64,000 bases of DNA from JANQMY01 sp965227095 (GCA_965227095.1 CBDDFL010000001.1:1488001-1552000); one strand, 5' to 3'. Positions 48,202 through 57,264 are shown, counted from the stretch's first letter. Translations and numbers: made by a program. Notes: generated from the letters alone by a model not told the origin.

Positions 48202-48981
48202 ATGGAACTTAATTCAAATATCTCAGCCATCATTACCGGCGGTGCGTCCGGTCTGGGTGAAGCAACGGGCCGCGCCCTGGCGAGCCAAGGGGTGAAGGTT
48301 GGTATCTTCGATCTCAACGAAGAAAAAGGCGAAGCGGTTGCCAAAGAACTGGGGGGCGCGTTTGCGAAAGTGAATGTGACGTCGGAAGAAGACGTTGACG
48401 CTGGGTTCGAGAAAATTCGGGCAGCGATTGGCCAAGAACGCATTTTGGTGAACTGCGCCGGTACGGGTAATGCCATCAAGACCGCATCGCGTGACAAAGA
48501 AACGGGGGCGATCTCGCATTTTCCGCTCGATGCCTTCAATCTGATTATTCAGATCAACTTGGTTGGCACGTTCCGGTGTATTGCCAAATCGGCTGCCGGA
48601 ATGATGACCCTAGATCCCGTCGATGGTGAACGTGGCGCGATCATCAACACGGCATCGGTTGCCGCTGAAGATGGCCAGATTGGTCAGGCAGCTTATTCCG
48701 CATCGAAAGGTGGTGTTGTTGGCATGACCTTGCCGATCGCGCGCGACCTGAGCCGTGAATTGATCCGTGTGAATACTATTCTGCCGGGCATCTTCAATAC
48801 GCCTCTTCTGCAAGGTGCGCCGGAAAAGGTTAAGCAGGCATTGGGCGCTCAGGTTCCAAACCCTGCCCGCTTGGGTAATCCGGAAGAATATGCATCGCTT
48901 GCCGTTCAGATGATCACGAATTCCTATTTCAATGGCGAAGACGTGCGTTTGGATGGTGCTATCCGCATGGCGCCGCGGTAA
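48202..48981 (+). CDS. Short-chain dehydrogenase (3-hydroxyacyl-CoA dehydrogenase type II-like)
   Basis: 259 residues from the ATG at 48202 (AGGAGA upstream). TGGASGLG binds the cofactor, NCAG is present, and the catalytic Ser, Tyr and Lys are in INTASVAAEDGQIGQAAYSASKGG. IPG-like ILPGIFNTPLL follows. The sequence resembles HSD17B10-type 3-hydroxyacyl-CoA dehydrogenases. With the thiolase and hydratase nearby it fits beta-oxidation-like steps. Confidence 0.92.
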   Translation: MELNSNISAIITGGASGLGEATGRALASQGVKVGIFDLNEEKGEAVAKELGGAFAKVNVTSEEDVDAGFEKIRAAIGQERILVNCAGTGNAIKTASRDKETGAISHFPLDAFNLIIQINLVGTFRCIAKSAAGMMTLDPVDGERGAIINTASVAAEDGQIGQAAYSASKGGVVGMTLPIARDLSRELIRVNTILPGIFNTPLLQGAPEKVKQALGAQVPNPARLGNPEEYASLAVQMITNSYFNGEDVRLDGAIRMAPR

Positions 48982-49023
48982 TCCCGGTAATAGAATTCTA
49001 TATACCTATTAAGGAGAAAGACT

Positions 49024-50265
49024 ATGGCTGAAGCATATATCGTCGATTCGTGCCGCACACCTCGCGGCATCGGCAAGGTGGGCAAAGGTTCACTGGCTCA
49101 CCTGCACCCTCAGCGTTTGGCATCGACTGTTCTCAAAGCTCTCCAGGAGCGGAATGATATCGATACCACGAAGGTTGATGACATCATCTGGGGAACGTCT
49201 TCCCAGCGTGGGGCGCAAGGCGGAGATTTAGGCCGCATGGCCGCGCTTGATGCGGGCTACGACATTAAGGCGTCTGGCGTTACCTTGGACCGTTTTTGCG
49301 GATCGGGTATCACGTCCGTCAATCTCGCTGCCGGTCAGGTGATGTCTGGCTTGGAAGATGTGGTTATCGCGGGCGGCACAGAGATGATGAGCTACACGGC
49401 GGCAACCGCTGATCCGAAAACGCCTCCCATGATGGACAGTGGTAATTTGCATCTGCGTAAGATGCATCCTCAGTCTCAACAGGGTGTCTGTGCCGATGCC
49501 ATTGCGACGATCGAAGGGATTGATCGCGCGGCGGTTGATCAGCTGGCCCTGGTGTCGCAACAGAATGCGGCCCAAGCCATTGACGAAGGCCGTTTCGACC
49601 GTGCGCTCGTTCCCGTCTACAATGAAGACGGTACGCTTGCTTTGGACAAGGAAGAGTTCCCGCGGCCGCAAACGACCCTTGAAGGGTTGGGTGAATTGAA
49701 GGCGTCCTTCGAAGCATGGGCCGGTATTCCCGTAGACGAACAAGGCACCACTTACGGGGACTTGATCCGTCAGAAATACACCGACTTGGACTCGTTCAAC
49801 CACATCCACCATGCCGGTAATTCTTCCGGTGTTGTTGACGGCGCGGCTGCTCTTTTGTTGGCGTCTGAGAAAGCTGTTGAAAAGAACGGCTGGACCCCAC
49901 GAGCCCGCATTGTCGCAACGGCGAATATTGGCGATTGCCCAACGCTTATGCTGAATGCACCGGTACCGGCCGCTAAGAAAGTGCTGGAGAAAGCTGGTCT
50001 GACCAAGGACGACATCGATCTTTGGGAAATCAACGAAGCATTCTCCGTTGTGGCTGAAAAGTTCATTCGGGATCTCGATCTTGATCGGTCCAAGGTAAAC
50101 GTCAATGGCGGCGCGATGGCGCTTGGCCATCCGATTGGCGCGACCGGCTCCATCTTGATCGGCACCGTCGTGGACGAATTGCATCGCCAAGGGCTTAAGC
50201 GCGGCCTGGTGACCATGTGTGCTGCGGGCGGCATGGCGCCAGCTGTGATTGTTGAAACCGTTTAA
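49024..50265 (+). CDS. Acetyl-CoA acetyltransferase (thiolase)
   Basis: 413 residues. The acylated cysteine is in DRFCGSG (C92). The C-terminal active-site motifs are GGAMALGHPIGATGS and CAAGGMAPA. It cleaves or condenses 3-ketoacyl-CoA with CoA. AAGGAG precedes the ATG, and the gene lies 42 bases after the SDR. A strong terminator closes the unit at 50290-50323. Confidence 0.95.
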   Translation: MAEAYIVDSCRTPRGIGKVGKGSLAHLHPQRLASTVLKALQERNDIDTTKVDDIIWGTSSQRGAQGGDLGRMAALDAGYDIKASGVTLDRFCGSGITSVNLAAGQVMSGLEDVVIAGGTEMMSYTAATADPKTPPMMDSGNLHLRKMHPQSQQGVCADAIATIEGIDRAAVDQLALVSQQNAAQAIDEGRFDRALVPVYNEDGTLALDKEEFPRPQTTLEGLGELKASFEAWAGIPVDEQGTTYGDLIRQKYTDLDSFNHIHHAGNSSGVVDGAAALLLASEKAVEKNGWTPRARIVATANIGDCPTLMLNAPVPAAKKVLEKAGLTKDDIDLWEINEAFSVVAEKFIRDLDLDRSKVNVNGGAMALGHPIGATGSILIGTVVDELHRQGLKRGLVTMCAAGGMAPAVIVETV

Positions 50266-50289
50266 TCGGTTTACCAACTAAATGATAAG

Positions 50290-50323
50290 AAGCCGGCTTT
50301 GGGACCCCAAGGCCGGCTTTTTT
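50290..50323 (+). terminator. Rho-independent terminator after thiolase
   Basis: AAGCCGGC pairs with GCCGGCTT, with an inner TTGG/CCAA, followed by a T run to 50323. The next gene starts only 14 bases later. Confidence 0.85.
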
Positions 50324-50336
50324 GTGTGAGGGTGGC

Positions 50337-51098
50337 ATGGAAACAGTGACAATTAAAAACGACGGTGGTGTGCGCATCATCGAGATGGATCGGCCGAAAG
50401 CGCTCAATGCGTTCAGCGCGCAATTGATGGATGATCTGACCGATGCGTTTTTAGAAGCGAACAAAGATCCGTCGGTGCGTGTGGCGATCCTCACCGGTGC
50501 CGGCCGGGCCTTTTCCGCCGGCGCAGACCTGACTGAAATGGGCCAGCCGCCAAAAAAACCAAAACACGGCTTTCCTGGTTTGTTGGATGCGATTTTCGAT
50601 TTTGAGAAACCCTTCATTGTTGCCGTCAATGGTGTGGGCGCGGGCGTTGGCGCAACCATTTGCGGCTTGGCCGATCTCACCTATATGGCGGATGAGGCGC
50701 GTTTGCGGTGTCCTTTTTCCGCCCTCGGATTAACGGCTGAAGCCGCAAGCACGGTGACCTTTCCACGGCTAATGGGGCGGCAAAACGCCATGTGGTTTCT
50801 GCTGGCGTCTGAATGGTGGTCGGCTCAACAATGTGCTGAGGCCGGTCTTGTCTTAAAGGTTCTGCCGAAAGAAGAGTTGATGCCTTACACAATGGCACAG
50901 GCGCAAAAATTGGCGGCGCTTCCGACAGCGTCCCTTATCAAGACCAAGAAACTGATCATGGACCCGTTAAAGGACGAGATGCGAGCAGCTGCGAAGGCCG
51001 AAAACCAAGGGCTTGCGGAATTGATGGGCGGCCCAGCAAATAAAGAAGCGTTGGCGGCATTTATTGAGAAGCGCGACCCGGACTTTTCAGGTCTCTAG
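50337..51098 (+). CDS. Enoyl-CoA hydratase/isomerase family protein
   Basis: 253 residues from the ATG at 50337 (GAGGG upstream). The crotonase oxyanion pieces are visible (GAGRAFSAGADL and AVNGVGAGVGATI). The first catalytic glutamate position of classical hydratases is not obvious (YMADEARLRCPFSALGL), so isomerase or other crotonase chemistry is possible. It fits the CoA-linked pathway beside the thiolase. Confidence 0.92.
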   Translation: METVTIKNDGGVRIIEMDRPKALNAFSAQLMDDLTDAFLEANKDPSVRVAILTGAGRAFSAGADLTEMGQPPKKPKHGFPGLLDAIFDFEKPFIVAVNGVGAGVGATICGLADLTYMADEARLRCPFSALGLTAEAASTVTFPRLMGRQNAMWFLLASEWWSAQQCAEAGLVLKVLPKEELMPYTMAQAQKLAALPTASLIKTKKLIMDPLKDEMRAAAKAENQGLAELMGGPANKEALAAFIEKRDPDFSGL

Positions 51099-51135
51099 GG
51101 CGATTTTTGCAATTTTCGATTGATAGGGTCAGACT

Positions 51136-51174
51136 ATAGCGTGATCAGGTTTCACGGAAACATGATCACGCTAT
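51136..51174. repeat. Long palindromic hairpin element
   Basis: ATAGCGTGATCA and TGATCACGCTAT are perfect 12-base arms enclosing GTTTC-ACG-GAAAC, giving an almost uninterrupted hairpin. It may be a dispersed intergenic repeat, and it may also end the hydratase transcript. A partial variant (CTGATCGCGCTCTA) follows at about 51238-51251. Confidence 0.7.
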
Positions 51175-51273
51175 CGAATCACCGTTTGTCGCGCGATCGG
51201 ACGGTTAACCGCCAAAGTCTGGTTTTGGTATTTAACCTGATCGCGCTCTAGGCGGACAATGCGGGAGACGCCT

Positions 51274-52476
51274 ATGAATGCTTTCGTAAAGATGCCCACT
51301 GATCTGCCGGTGCGAGAGGATCTGCCAACTGCATTCCGAACTTTTTGGGCGTGGCTTGCCGAACCCGGAAACTGGTGGTCGGGCGCGGAAAAAGTAGCGA
51401 TCGCGGCAGAAGCGCGGAATGCTCCCTTTTGTGAGTTCTGTAAGGCCCGAAAAGAAGCCCTCAGCCCGTCCATGGTAGAGGGCACACACAGCACGGTTCA
51501 GGACATTTTGCCGGAAGCGGCTGTGGATGCGGTTCACCGGTTGATCACCGACGCCACACGTATCACTCAGACGTATATCGAAGAAACGTTTTCAGGCGAG
51601 CTTACCGATGGTCATTATGTAGAGTTGTTGGGCATTACGGTGGCGGTACTATCGGTGGATCAATTTCATCGAGCACTAAGTCTGCCGTTAGAGGACTTGC
51701 CGGAACCAGAAACTGGAGAGCCTTCATTGTATCGTCCGCCCGGGGCGGTGCCGGGTGTCGGATATGTGCCGATGATCCCTGAAAACAAACTGTCTGACAA
51801 TGAAGTGGATCTATATGCCGGGTCGGGTGCGCCAAATGTAATCCGTGCCATGAGTTTGGTCCCCGATTGTGTGCGTCAGATGAGGTTGCTGTCCGACGCA
51901 CAATATCTGCCGATGAACGTTCTCATGTCGACGGAAAGCGATCCGAGCCGGTCGCTCAGCCGCGCACAAATAGAGTTGGTGGCGGCGCGTGTGTCGTCCA
52001 TCAATGAGTGCTTTTACTGAACCACCTCCCATGCGGTGATGCTCCGTGCGAGCAGCAATGCGGATAAAAAAGACGTCGATCTGAACGCGATTATGGGCGA
52101 CGGCGATGGCGGTGTGGACGGTGGTGCGGAATTGACGGCCTTTGCGGAAGCAACGGTGTTGGGTGGTGACAATGCCATCACATCGGCCCGAGAGAAATTG
52201 GTTCGGCGCTTGGGACCGGAAGCGACGGTGGATGCAGCCGGTGTGATCGGAAATTTCGAACGCATGGTGCGCATCGCAGATGGCACCGGAATTCCCCTTG
52301 ATAAACCAATGAGCATGATTTCGGCCGATTTCCGAAAAGATGTGGGGATTGATGATTTTGCCTCCGCGCGCAATACGCCTGCGGTGTCTTCCGTTGAGCG
52401 TTTTCTCGGACGGTACCTTAGCCGCCTGTTGCCGGTTGTGCTGAAGTTTATGACGCGGAAAGGCAAGAAGGCTTAG
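51274..52476 (+). CDS. Two-domain AhpD-like protein with in-frame TGA, putative selenoprotein
   Basis: One frame runs 51274-52476 apart from TGA at 52018-52020. The start ATG has GGGAGA seven bases upstream. The first AhpD/CMD domain has an intact CEFC pair (C53, C56). The second has ARVSSINECFY, then TGA, then TTSHAVML. That gives C246-x-x-U249-x-x-x-H253, where AhpD proteins have C-x-x-C-x-x-x-H and the second cysteine attacks the peroxide. Downstream sequence is clearly the rest of this domain (AREKLVRRLGPEATVDAAG). A hairpin that could be a SECIS begins within 10 bases of the TGA. Read through, the protein is 400 residues. Without selenocysteine it would be a 248-residue truncated product, or the gene a pseudogene. 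It ends tail to tail with the MDR gene, overlapping by four bases. Confidence 0.75.
52030..52057 (+). promoter_or_regulatory. Candidate bacterial SECIS element
   Basis: Just after the TGA, TGCGG (52032-52036) pairs with CCGTG (52044-52048), two pairs being G-U, closing a 7-base loop TGATGCT that begins 16 bases past the TGA with G second. An overlapping alternative pairs TGATGCT with AGCAGCA (one A-G mismatch) around CCGTGCG. Position and size fit the range for bacterial SECIS hairpins, but such structures are weakly constrained. Confidence 0.45.
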
Positions 52477-53489
52477 ACCCGCACCACCACTTTGCCGATA
52501 TTGGCGCCAGTAAACAGTTTGCTATAGGCCTCTACTGTGTTTTCGAGACCGACGGTCTCCTCAATGGGCAGCTTGAGCAGCCCGTCATCGCGCCATTGCC
52601 GCAAAATCGGGTTGATTTCGGACTCGCGATGATAGAAGTCCGGTGAGAAGAAGCCCCGGATCGTCAGTCTTTTCATCAGTACCAGGTCGAATTTGTAAGG
52701 ACCAGGCACCGGTCCCTCGGCGCTATAGTTCGCCAGCAGGCCGCAGACGGCCACACGGCCGAAATCAGCCATATTGACCAGCGCCGCGTCCAAAACATCG
52801 CCGCCCACATTGTCGAAATAGAGATGGATGCCATTGGGACAAGCAGACTTAATCGCCGCGGCCAGGTCATCGCAGCGATAATTCACAGCATCGGCAAAAC
52901 CCAGTTCGTTCTTCAGAAAGGTGCATTTGTCGTCAGTTCCCGCCAAGCCGATGGTTCGGCATCCGGCGATCTTCGCGATTTGACCGGCAAGGGATCCGGT
53001 GCATCCGGCAGCGGCGGATACCAGAAACGTGTCGCCCGCGCGCGCTGCCCCATAGTCCACGACCCCTAAAAACGCCGTCCACCCATTGGCGCCGAATATG
53101 CCGACATAGTCCGCAAGGTTTGCTTCCTTGCCATCCAGCTTGGCCACATAGGCCAGTTCGGGTGCGGCAATGGACCAGTCCGACCAATTGCCATAACAGC
53201 GAACCAAATCTCCTTCGCGATAGGCCGGGTGCTTGGATTGCGCGACTTCACCGATGACAGTGCCCAGCATGGGGTCACCCAGAGGAGTGCCGGGTTGGTA
53301 GGAATCCTCGCGATCGGTCATATACATTCGCGTGCCGCTATCCATCGACAGAATGCGGTTCTTGACCAACAGTTCCCCGTCTTGGGGTGCCGGGACCGGC
53401 TCTTCTTTCAAGTCTAAGGCGTTTTTGAACTGGTTGCCTCTAGGCCGTGCTGTCAGGCGCCAAACCCGATTGCTTGTCTCGCTCCCCAT
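52473..53489 (-). CDS. NADP-dependent oxidoreductase, MDR superfamily (PTGR-like)
   Basis: 338 residues from the ATG at 53489 (AAGGG upstream). A longer frame above overlaps the ArsC-like gene and is not protein-like. It has FLVSAAAGCTGSLAGQIAKIAGC for NADP binding and IHLYFDNVGGDVLDAAL, as in prostaglandin reductase-like and curcumin reductase-like enzymes that reduce alpha,beta-unsaturated ketones. No structural zinc cysteines are seen. Confidence 0.9.
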   Translation of the reverse strand: MGSETSNRVWRLTARPRGNQFKNALDLKEEPVPAPQDGELLVKNRILSMDSGTRMYMTDREDSYQPGTPLGDPMLGTVIGEVAQSKHPAYREGDLVRCYGNWSDWSIAAPELAYVAKLDGKEANLADYVGIFGANGWTAFLGVVDYGAARAGDTFLVSAAAGCTGSLAGQIAKIAGCRTIGLAGTDDKCTFLKNELGFADAVNYRCDDLAAAIKSACPNGIHLYFDNVGGDVLDAALVNMADFGRVAVCGLLANYSAEGPVPGPYKFDLVLMKRLTIRGFFSPDFYHRESEINPILRQWRDDGLLKLPIEETVGLENTVEAYSKLFTGANIGKVVVRV

Positions 53490-53511
53490 CGCCCTTATCT
53501 CCGTAGACGGT

Positions 53512-53868
53512 TTATTTTTGGGTGAGTTTTGAGACGGCGTCTTTTTGCGCCTCCTTAAAACCCACCACCACATCCGTGTTGTGGACAAAAACCGGGCGCT
53601 TGATGAGTGTCGGGTGCTCCGCCAGCAATTGCGCGGCATTTTTCTCCGACAGGTTTTCTTTCAGCGCATCGTCCAATTGCCGCCAGGTGGTGCTTGATTT
53701 GTTGACAATGGCGGCAAGCCCCACATGATCGACCCAGGTTGCAATGTCAGCCTTCGAGGGTGTGTCGGCACGAATGTCGATGAATTCATGATCGATACCG
53801 CTTTCTGACAGCCATTTGATTGCCTTGCGGCAGGTATCGCAGTTTTTAAGGCCATATATGGTGAGCAT
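53512..53868 (-). CDS. ArsC/Spx family reductase-like protein
   Basis: 118 residues. The thioredoxin-fold start YGLKNCDTCRKA has the CxxC (C10, C13), and RPVFVHNTDVVVGFKE matches the ArsC/YffB family. It may be a glutathione-dependent thiol reductase rather than a true arsenate reductase, since no ars genes are near. It lies four bases after the Rieske gene stop, on the same strand, so the two are cotranscribed. Confidence 0.9.
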   Translation of the reverse strand: MLTIYGLKNCDTCRKAIKWLSESGIDHEFIDIRADTPSKADIATWVDHVGLAAIVNKSSTTWRQLDDALKENLSEKNAAQLLAEHPTLIKRPVFVHNTDVVVGFKEAQKDAVSKLTQK

Positions 53869-53872
53869 GGTG

Positions 53873-55168
53873 TTACGGCGTTTCCATTAGATCGTCGAGG
53901 GCATTGTGAAAATGTTGAACGCGAATTTCATCGTCACTCAGCCACACTTTGTCAAACCCTTTCGATCGCATACCTGCTTGCACGCCTCCCAGAAGGTGAA
54001 TGTCTTGATCTATGGTGATCGTCATGGATTTTTCCCCGCTCAGGATTTGCCGGTGATCGAACACATCCCGAACTGGCCTGGTCGGAGCCGCCGAGGAGTG
54101 TGCCGATTCACCTGAAGGGGTGGGAATATTCGTCAGTGTGATCTTGTCGAATGAGCATTTTTGGGGGTCGGTGGCATGAGGGCGCGGGCGCAAAATCCAG
54201 CAGAATTCGGGTGTGAAAGACAGAATGACGTTGGGAAATAAGTTGAACTGCCAAATATCCGACAACTGATCATCAGAAAACCCGTCGTAATTATATCCTT
54301 GGGACGCGCCGATTTCACGCTTGCGCTGTTGAACAGTTTTACGAATTTCCGGCACGCGATTGGTGAAATCTTTGGGGTCTAGATTAAGCGACTTCAATTG
54401 TTCCGTTAGGATATCGGTCGGTTCAGCGGGAATAGGATATCGCGGGTTCACGGTGGCGCCCTCGACAATGACCGCCGTATGTCCGTACGGAAACAGATCC
54501 ACGCGATCATTGCAACAATCCACAAACCGTTGATGCTGAGGGTGGATATAGTCCACATGGTACAGTTCACTGAAATTGTCGATAATTGTTTTCCAATTGC
54601 AGGTGTGATGGACGGTTTGGTCTTCTGTAATCACCATGTCTCGAAACCGATACGGTGCCAATAGATCCACGATGGGCCCCAAAAAGTCTTGAAGCGGCAT
54701 GGGCCGCTCGGACAGGGAGATAAAGACAAAGCCATCCCATACATCTACGTGAACCGGTTTGAGGTTGGTTTGCTCGCACGGCAAGCCTTGTTTGAATTTG
54801 TGGCGGTCGGGAATAGAGCGGACAGACCCGTCACTTTCATAAGTCCACGCGTGATAGGCACATCGAAAGCCGTCTGCATTGCCCCGTTCAGCCTGAACCA
54901 AACGGTTCCCGCGGTGCTGGCAGACATTGTAGTAAGCGCCCAGGGCACCATTTTGGCCTCGCGTGACCAAGATCGACTCATGCCCAATCTCAAAAACAAA
55001 AAAGTCACCAGGAGAGCGCACATCTTGTTCCAAACCGGCAAGCAGCCAGGACTCACTCCACATGCGCTCCCATTCGCGGGCGGCATAGCCGGTGCTCACA
55101 TAACGCTCTTTTGAAAAATTCCGGATCGATTCCGTCATTGTCGCGTGGTTCTTGATTGTTTGCGTCAC
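53873..55168 (-). CDS. Rieske aromatic ring-hydroxylating oxygenase alpha subunit
   Basis: 431 residues. The Rieske 2Fe-2S ligands are in CQHRG and CAYHAW. The mononuclear iron site is in DNFSELYHVDYIHPQH. It starts with GTG at 55168 behind GAGG. Homologues act on aromatic acids or quaternary amines. A reductase partner is not encoded beside it, so electrons must come from elsewhere. Its strand is opposite to the catabolic operon and it is followed by the ArsC-like and MDR genes. Confidence 0.92.
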   Translation of the reverse strand: MTQTIKNHATMTESIRNFSKERYVSTGYAAREWERMWSESWLLAGLEQDVRSPGDFFVFEIGHESILVTRGQNGALGAYYNVCQHRGNRLVQAERGNADGFRCAYHAWTYESDGSVRSIPDRHKFKQGLPCEQTNLKPVHVDVWDGFVFISLSERPMPLQDFLGPIVDLLAPYRFRDMVITEDQTVHHTCNWKTIIDNFSELYHVDYIHPQHQRFVDCCNDRVDLFPYGHTAVIVEGATVNPRYPIPAEPTDILTEQLKSLNLDPKDFTNRVPEIRKTVQQRKREIGASQGYNYDGFSDDQLSDIWQFNLFPNVILSFTPEFCWILRPRPHATDPQKCSFDKITLTNIPTPSGESAHSSAAPTRPVRDVFDHRQILSGEKSMTITIDQDIHLLGGVQAGMRSKGFDKVWLSDDEIRVQHFHNALDDLMETP

Positions 55169-55576
55169 CGCCGCGCCTCTTTCGTGAACTGCGCTCTCAA
55201 AAAAAACTTGGTTGCCTAGATATTAGGCGCCGAGATGGGGGGATGCAAAAAGAGAGGCGAATTTTGCCACCCTCGACGCAAAACGGCAAAACCAGGGTTC
55301 CGCAAAAAGTCTCCCATTTCTGCCACAGAAAAAGTTGCGTTGGTCAAATTAGGGTGGTCTACGGATCTTTCGAGGAGATGGCTAGCCTGCCTTCAATATA
55401 GGCACATGCAGGTCAAAATTTGTGCACCTTATGGAGGGGCGCTCTGCCGGCCGTCGAAGGTCTTGCCACTGAGCAGAAAATCGGCAAACTGCGCGCTTCC
55501 TAATCAGTATGCTCAGTAATTGGGCGTCTTTTGGCCGATGGTCAGGGGAAACTAAAAAAACAAAAGGGAGAGGTTC
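55169..55576. other. Divergent intergenic region between Rieske oxygenase and amtB
   Basis: About 408 bases. An imperfect palindrome, GCCTA-GATAT-TAGGC (55214-55228), lies 46 bases above the Rieske start and could be an operator. I could not identify a convincing sigma-54 or NtrC site for amtB. No gene is seen. Confidence 0.5.
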
Positions 55577-56788
55577 ATGATCGACAGTGGCGATACAGCC
55601 TGGATTTTGGTGTCCACGGCGCTGGTCCTGTTTATGACGCTGCCAGGTTTGGCTCTGTTCTATGGTGGGTTGGTTCAGTCTCGGAATATTCTATCGGTTC
55701 TCATGCATTGCATGGGCATTGCGTGTTTGGCGTCCTTATTGTGGTTTGCGGTGGCTTATTCCATCGCTTTCGCTGACGGAAATCCCTATTTCGGCGGGTT
55801 AAGCGCGGCCTTCCTGTCCGGCATCACACGGGAGTCGGCCTCGGGTACCATTCCGACCACGGTGTTTGTCATGTTCCAGATGACGTTTGCGATCATCACG
55901 CCGGCCTTGATGGTGGGGGCGTATGTGGAGCGCATCAAATTCGGGGCGGTTTTGCTGATCTCGGCACTCTGGTTGTTGCTGGTATACGCGCCGGTGACCC
56001 ACTGGGTGTGGGGCGGCGGTTGGCTCGCGGAAATGGGCGTTCTCGATTTTGCCGGCGGTATCGTTGTGCACGTGACGGCAGGTGTGTCGGCACTGGTGAT
56101 TGCCGCCATGTTGGGCGCGCGTCAGGGGTTCCCTGAAAACATCAATCCGCCTCACGCGCCTTGGTTGGTCATGGTCGGTGCGGCCATGCTGTGGGTCGGC
56201 TGGTTTGGCTTTAATGCCGGCAGTGCGCTGGCCGCGGGCGGAGATGCGGGGATGGCAATGCTGGTTACGCACCTGTCTGCCGCGACCGCGTCTTTGGTAT
56301 GGATGGCCATCGAATGGATGAAGTTTGGCCGGCCAAGCCTCGTTGGTTTGGTCACCGGGACCATTGCCGGTCTTGCCACGATCACACCGGCCTCCGGCTT
56401 CGTGGGCCCGATTGGCGGCGTTGCCCTTGGCCTGGCTGGCGGCGTGTTGTGTTATGTGGCCGTGGATTTGGTGAAGCGAAACTTTAAGATCGACGACTCC
56501 TTGGATGTTTTGGCGGTGCATGGCATTGGTGGGGCGACAGGGACGCTTCTTGCCGCCGTCTTTGTGCTCGATTCGCTGGGCGGCGCCGGACTTGCCGATG
56601 GTCAAACTTTAGGCGGTCAATTCGGTGTGCAGACAATCGGCGTTGTAGTGACTACTATTTGGTCAGCTGCCGCAACAGTAGGCATTGTCTTGGCGGTCAA
56701 AGCGCTGGTTGGTTTCCGCGCGGACGAAGATCATGAAGTAAGCGGATTAGATCTCGCGCATCATGGCGAAAGTGGCTACAATCTCTAA
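55577..56788 (+). CDS. amtB: Ammonium transporter
   Basis: 403 residues and eleven predicted membrane helices, without an obvious signal peptide. The pore histidines are in VVHVTAG and AVHGIGG. The Amt signature region DFAGGIVVHVTAGVSALV and WFGFNAGSA are present. It takes up ammonium at the inner membrane and is gated by GlnK, encoded 26 bases downstream. AAAGGGAGAGG precedes the ATG. Confidence 0.97.
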   Translation: MIDSGDTAWILVSTALVLFMTLPGLALFYGGLVQSRNILSVLMHCMGIACLASLLWFAVAYSIAFADGNPYFGGLSAAFLSGITRESASGTIPTTVFVMFQMTFAIITPALMVGAYVERIKFGAVLLISALWLLLVYAPVTHWVWGGGWLAEMGVLDFAGGIVVHVTAGVSALVIAAMLGARQGFPENINPPHAPWLVMVGAAMLWVGWFGFNAGSALAAGGDAGMAMLVTHLSAATASLVWMAIEWMKFGRPSLVGLVTGTIAGLATITPASGFVGPIGGVALGLAGGVLCYVAVDLVKRNFKIDDSLDVLAVHGIGGATGTLLAAVFVLDSLGGAGLADGQTLGGQFGVQTIGVVVTTIWSAAATVGIVLAVKALVGFRADEDHEVSGLDLAHHGESGYNL

Positions 56789-56814
56789 GGACTCGGAGCG
56801 GGAGAAGGATAGAT

Positions 56815-57153
56815 ATGAAGCTCATTATGGCCATTATTCAACCTCACAAGCTGGACACGGTGCGTGAAGCCCTTACCAGTATTGGGGTAGAAGGGTTGAC
56901 GGTATCCGAAGTGCGCGGCTATGGCCGGCAACGCGGACAAACGGAAGTTTATCGCGGTACGGAATATCAGATCAATTATGTGCCGAAAATCAAACTCGAA
57001 ATAGCGGTTGATGACCCGGCCGTTGATAAAGTGATTGAAGCGGTTCGCGACTCGGCACAAACCGGCAAGATCGGTGACGGAAAAATCTTCGTCGTCGATC
57101 TGGGGGCCGCCGTTCGTATCAGAACCGGTGAAACCGACCAGGCCGCTTTGTAA
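56815..57153 (+). CDS. glnK: Nitrogen regulatory PII protein GlnK
   Basis: 112 residues. The T-loop with the uridylylated tyrosine is in YRGTEYQINYVPK. GYGRQRGQTEVYRG and GKIGDGKIFV complete the PII signatures. It reports nitrogen status and blocks AmtB. The order amtB then glnK is the reverse of the usual glnK-amtB. GGGAGAAGG precedes the ATG, and a strong terminator follows. Confidence 0.97.
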   Translation: MKLIMAIIQPHKLDTVREALTSIGVEGLTVSEVRGYGRQRGQTEVYRGTEYQINYVPKIKLEIAVDDPAVDKVIEAVRDSAQTGKIGDGKIFVVDLGAAVRIRTGETDQAAL

Positions 57154-57180
57154 CAACACAGCGGTTCCTTGCAAAATTAA

Positions 57181-57212
57181 AACCGGCACCGTCCAAGGTG
57201 CCGGTTTTTTTG
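57181..57212 (+). terminator. Rho-independent terminator after glnK
   Basis: Perfect 10-pair stem AACCGGCACC/GGTGCCGGTT with loop GTCCAA and a T run. Confidence 0.9.
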
Positions 57213-57264
57213 TGGCATGTCCTTTCCAAACTGTGCTCAGCTGCCGGACAAAAGGGAGGCGACA

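Noticed and set aside
49228..50277. Long minus-strand frame opposite thiolase
   Set aside because: Shadow of the thiolase coding frame; no family likeness or ribosome binding site.
52036..52476. Independent downstream gene starting after the TGA
   Set aside because: It has no ribosome binding site, and it continues the AhpD domain in the same frame from the first codon after TGA.
55380..55570. Sigma-54/NtrC promoter for amtB
   Set aside because: Expected biologically, but I found no element with convincing GG-N10-GC and TTGC agreement.
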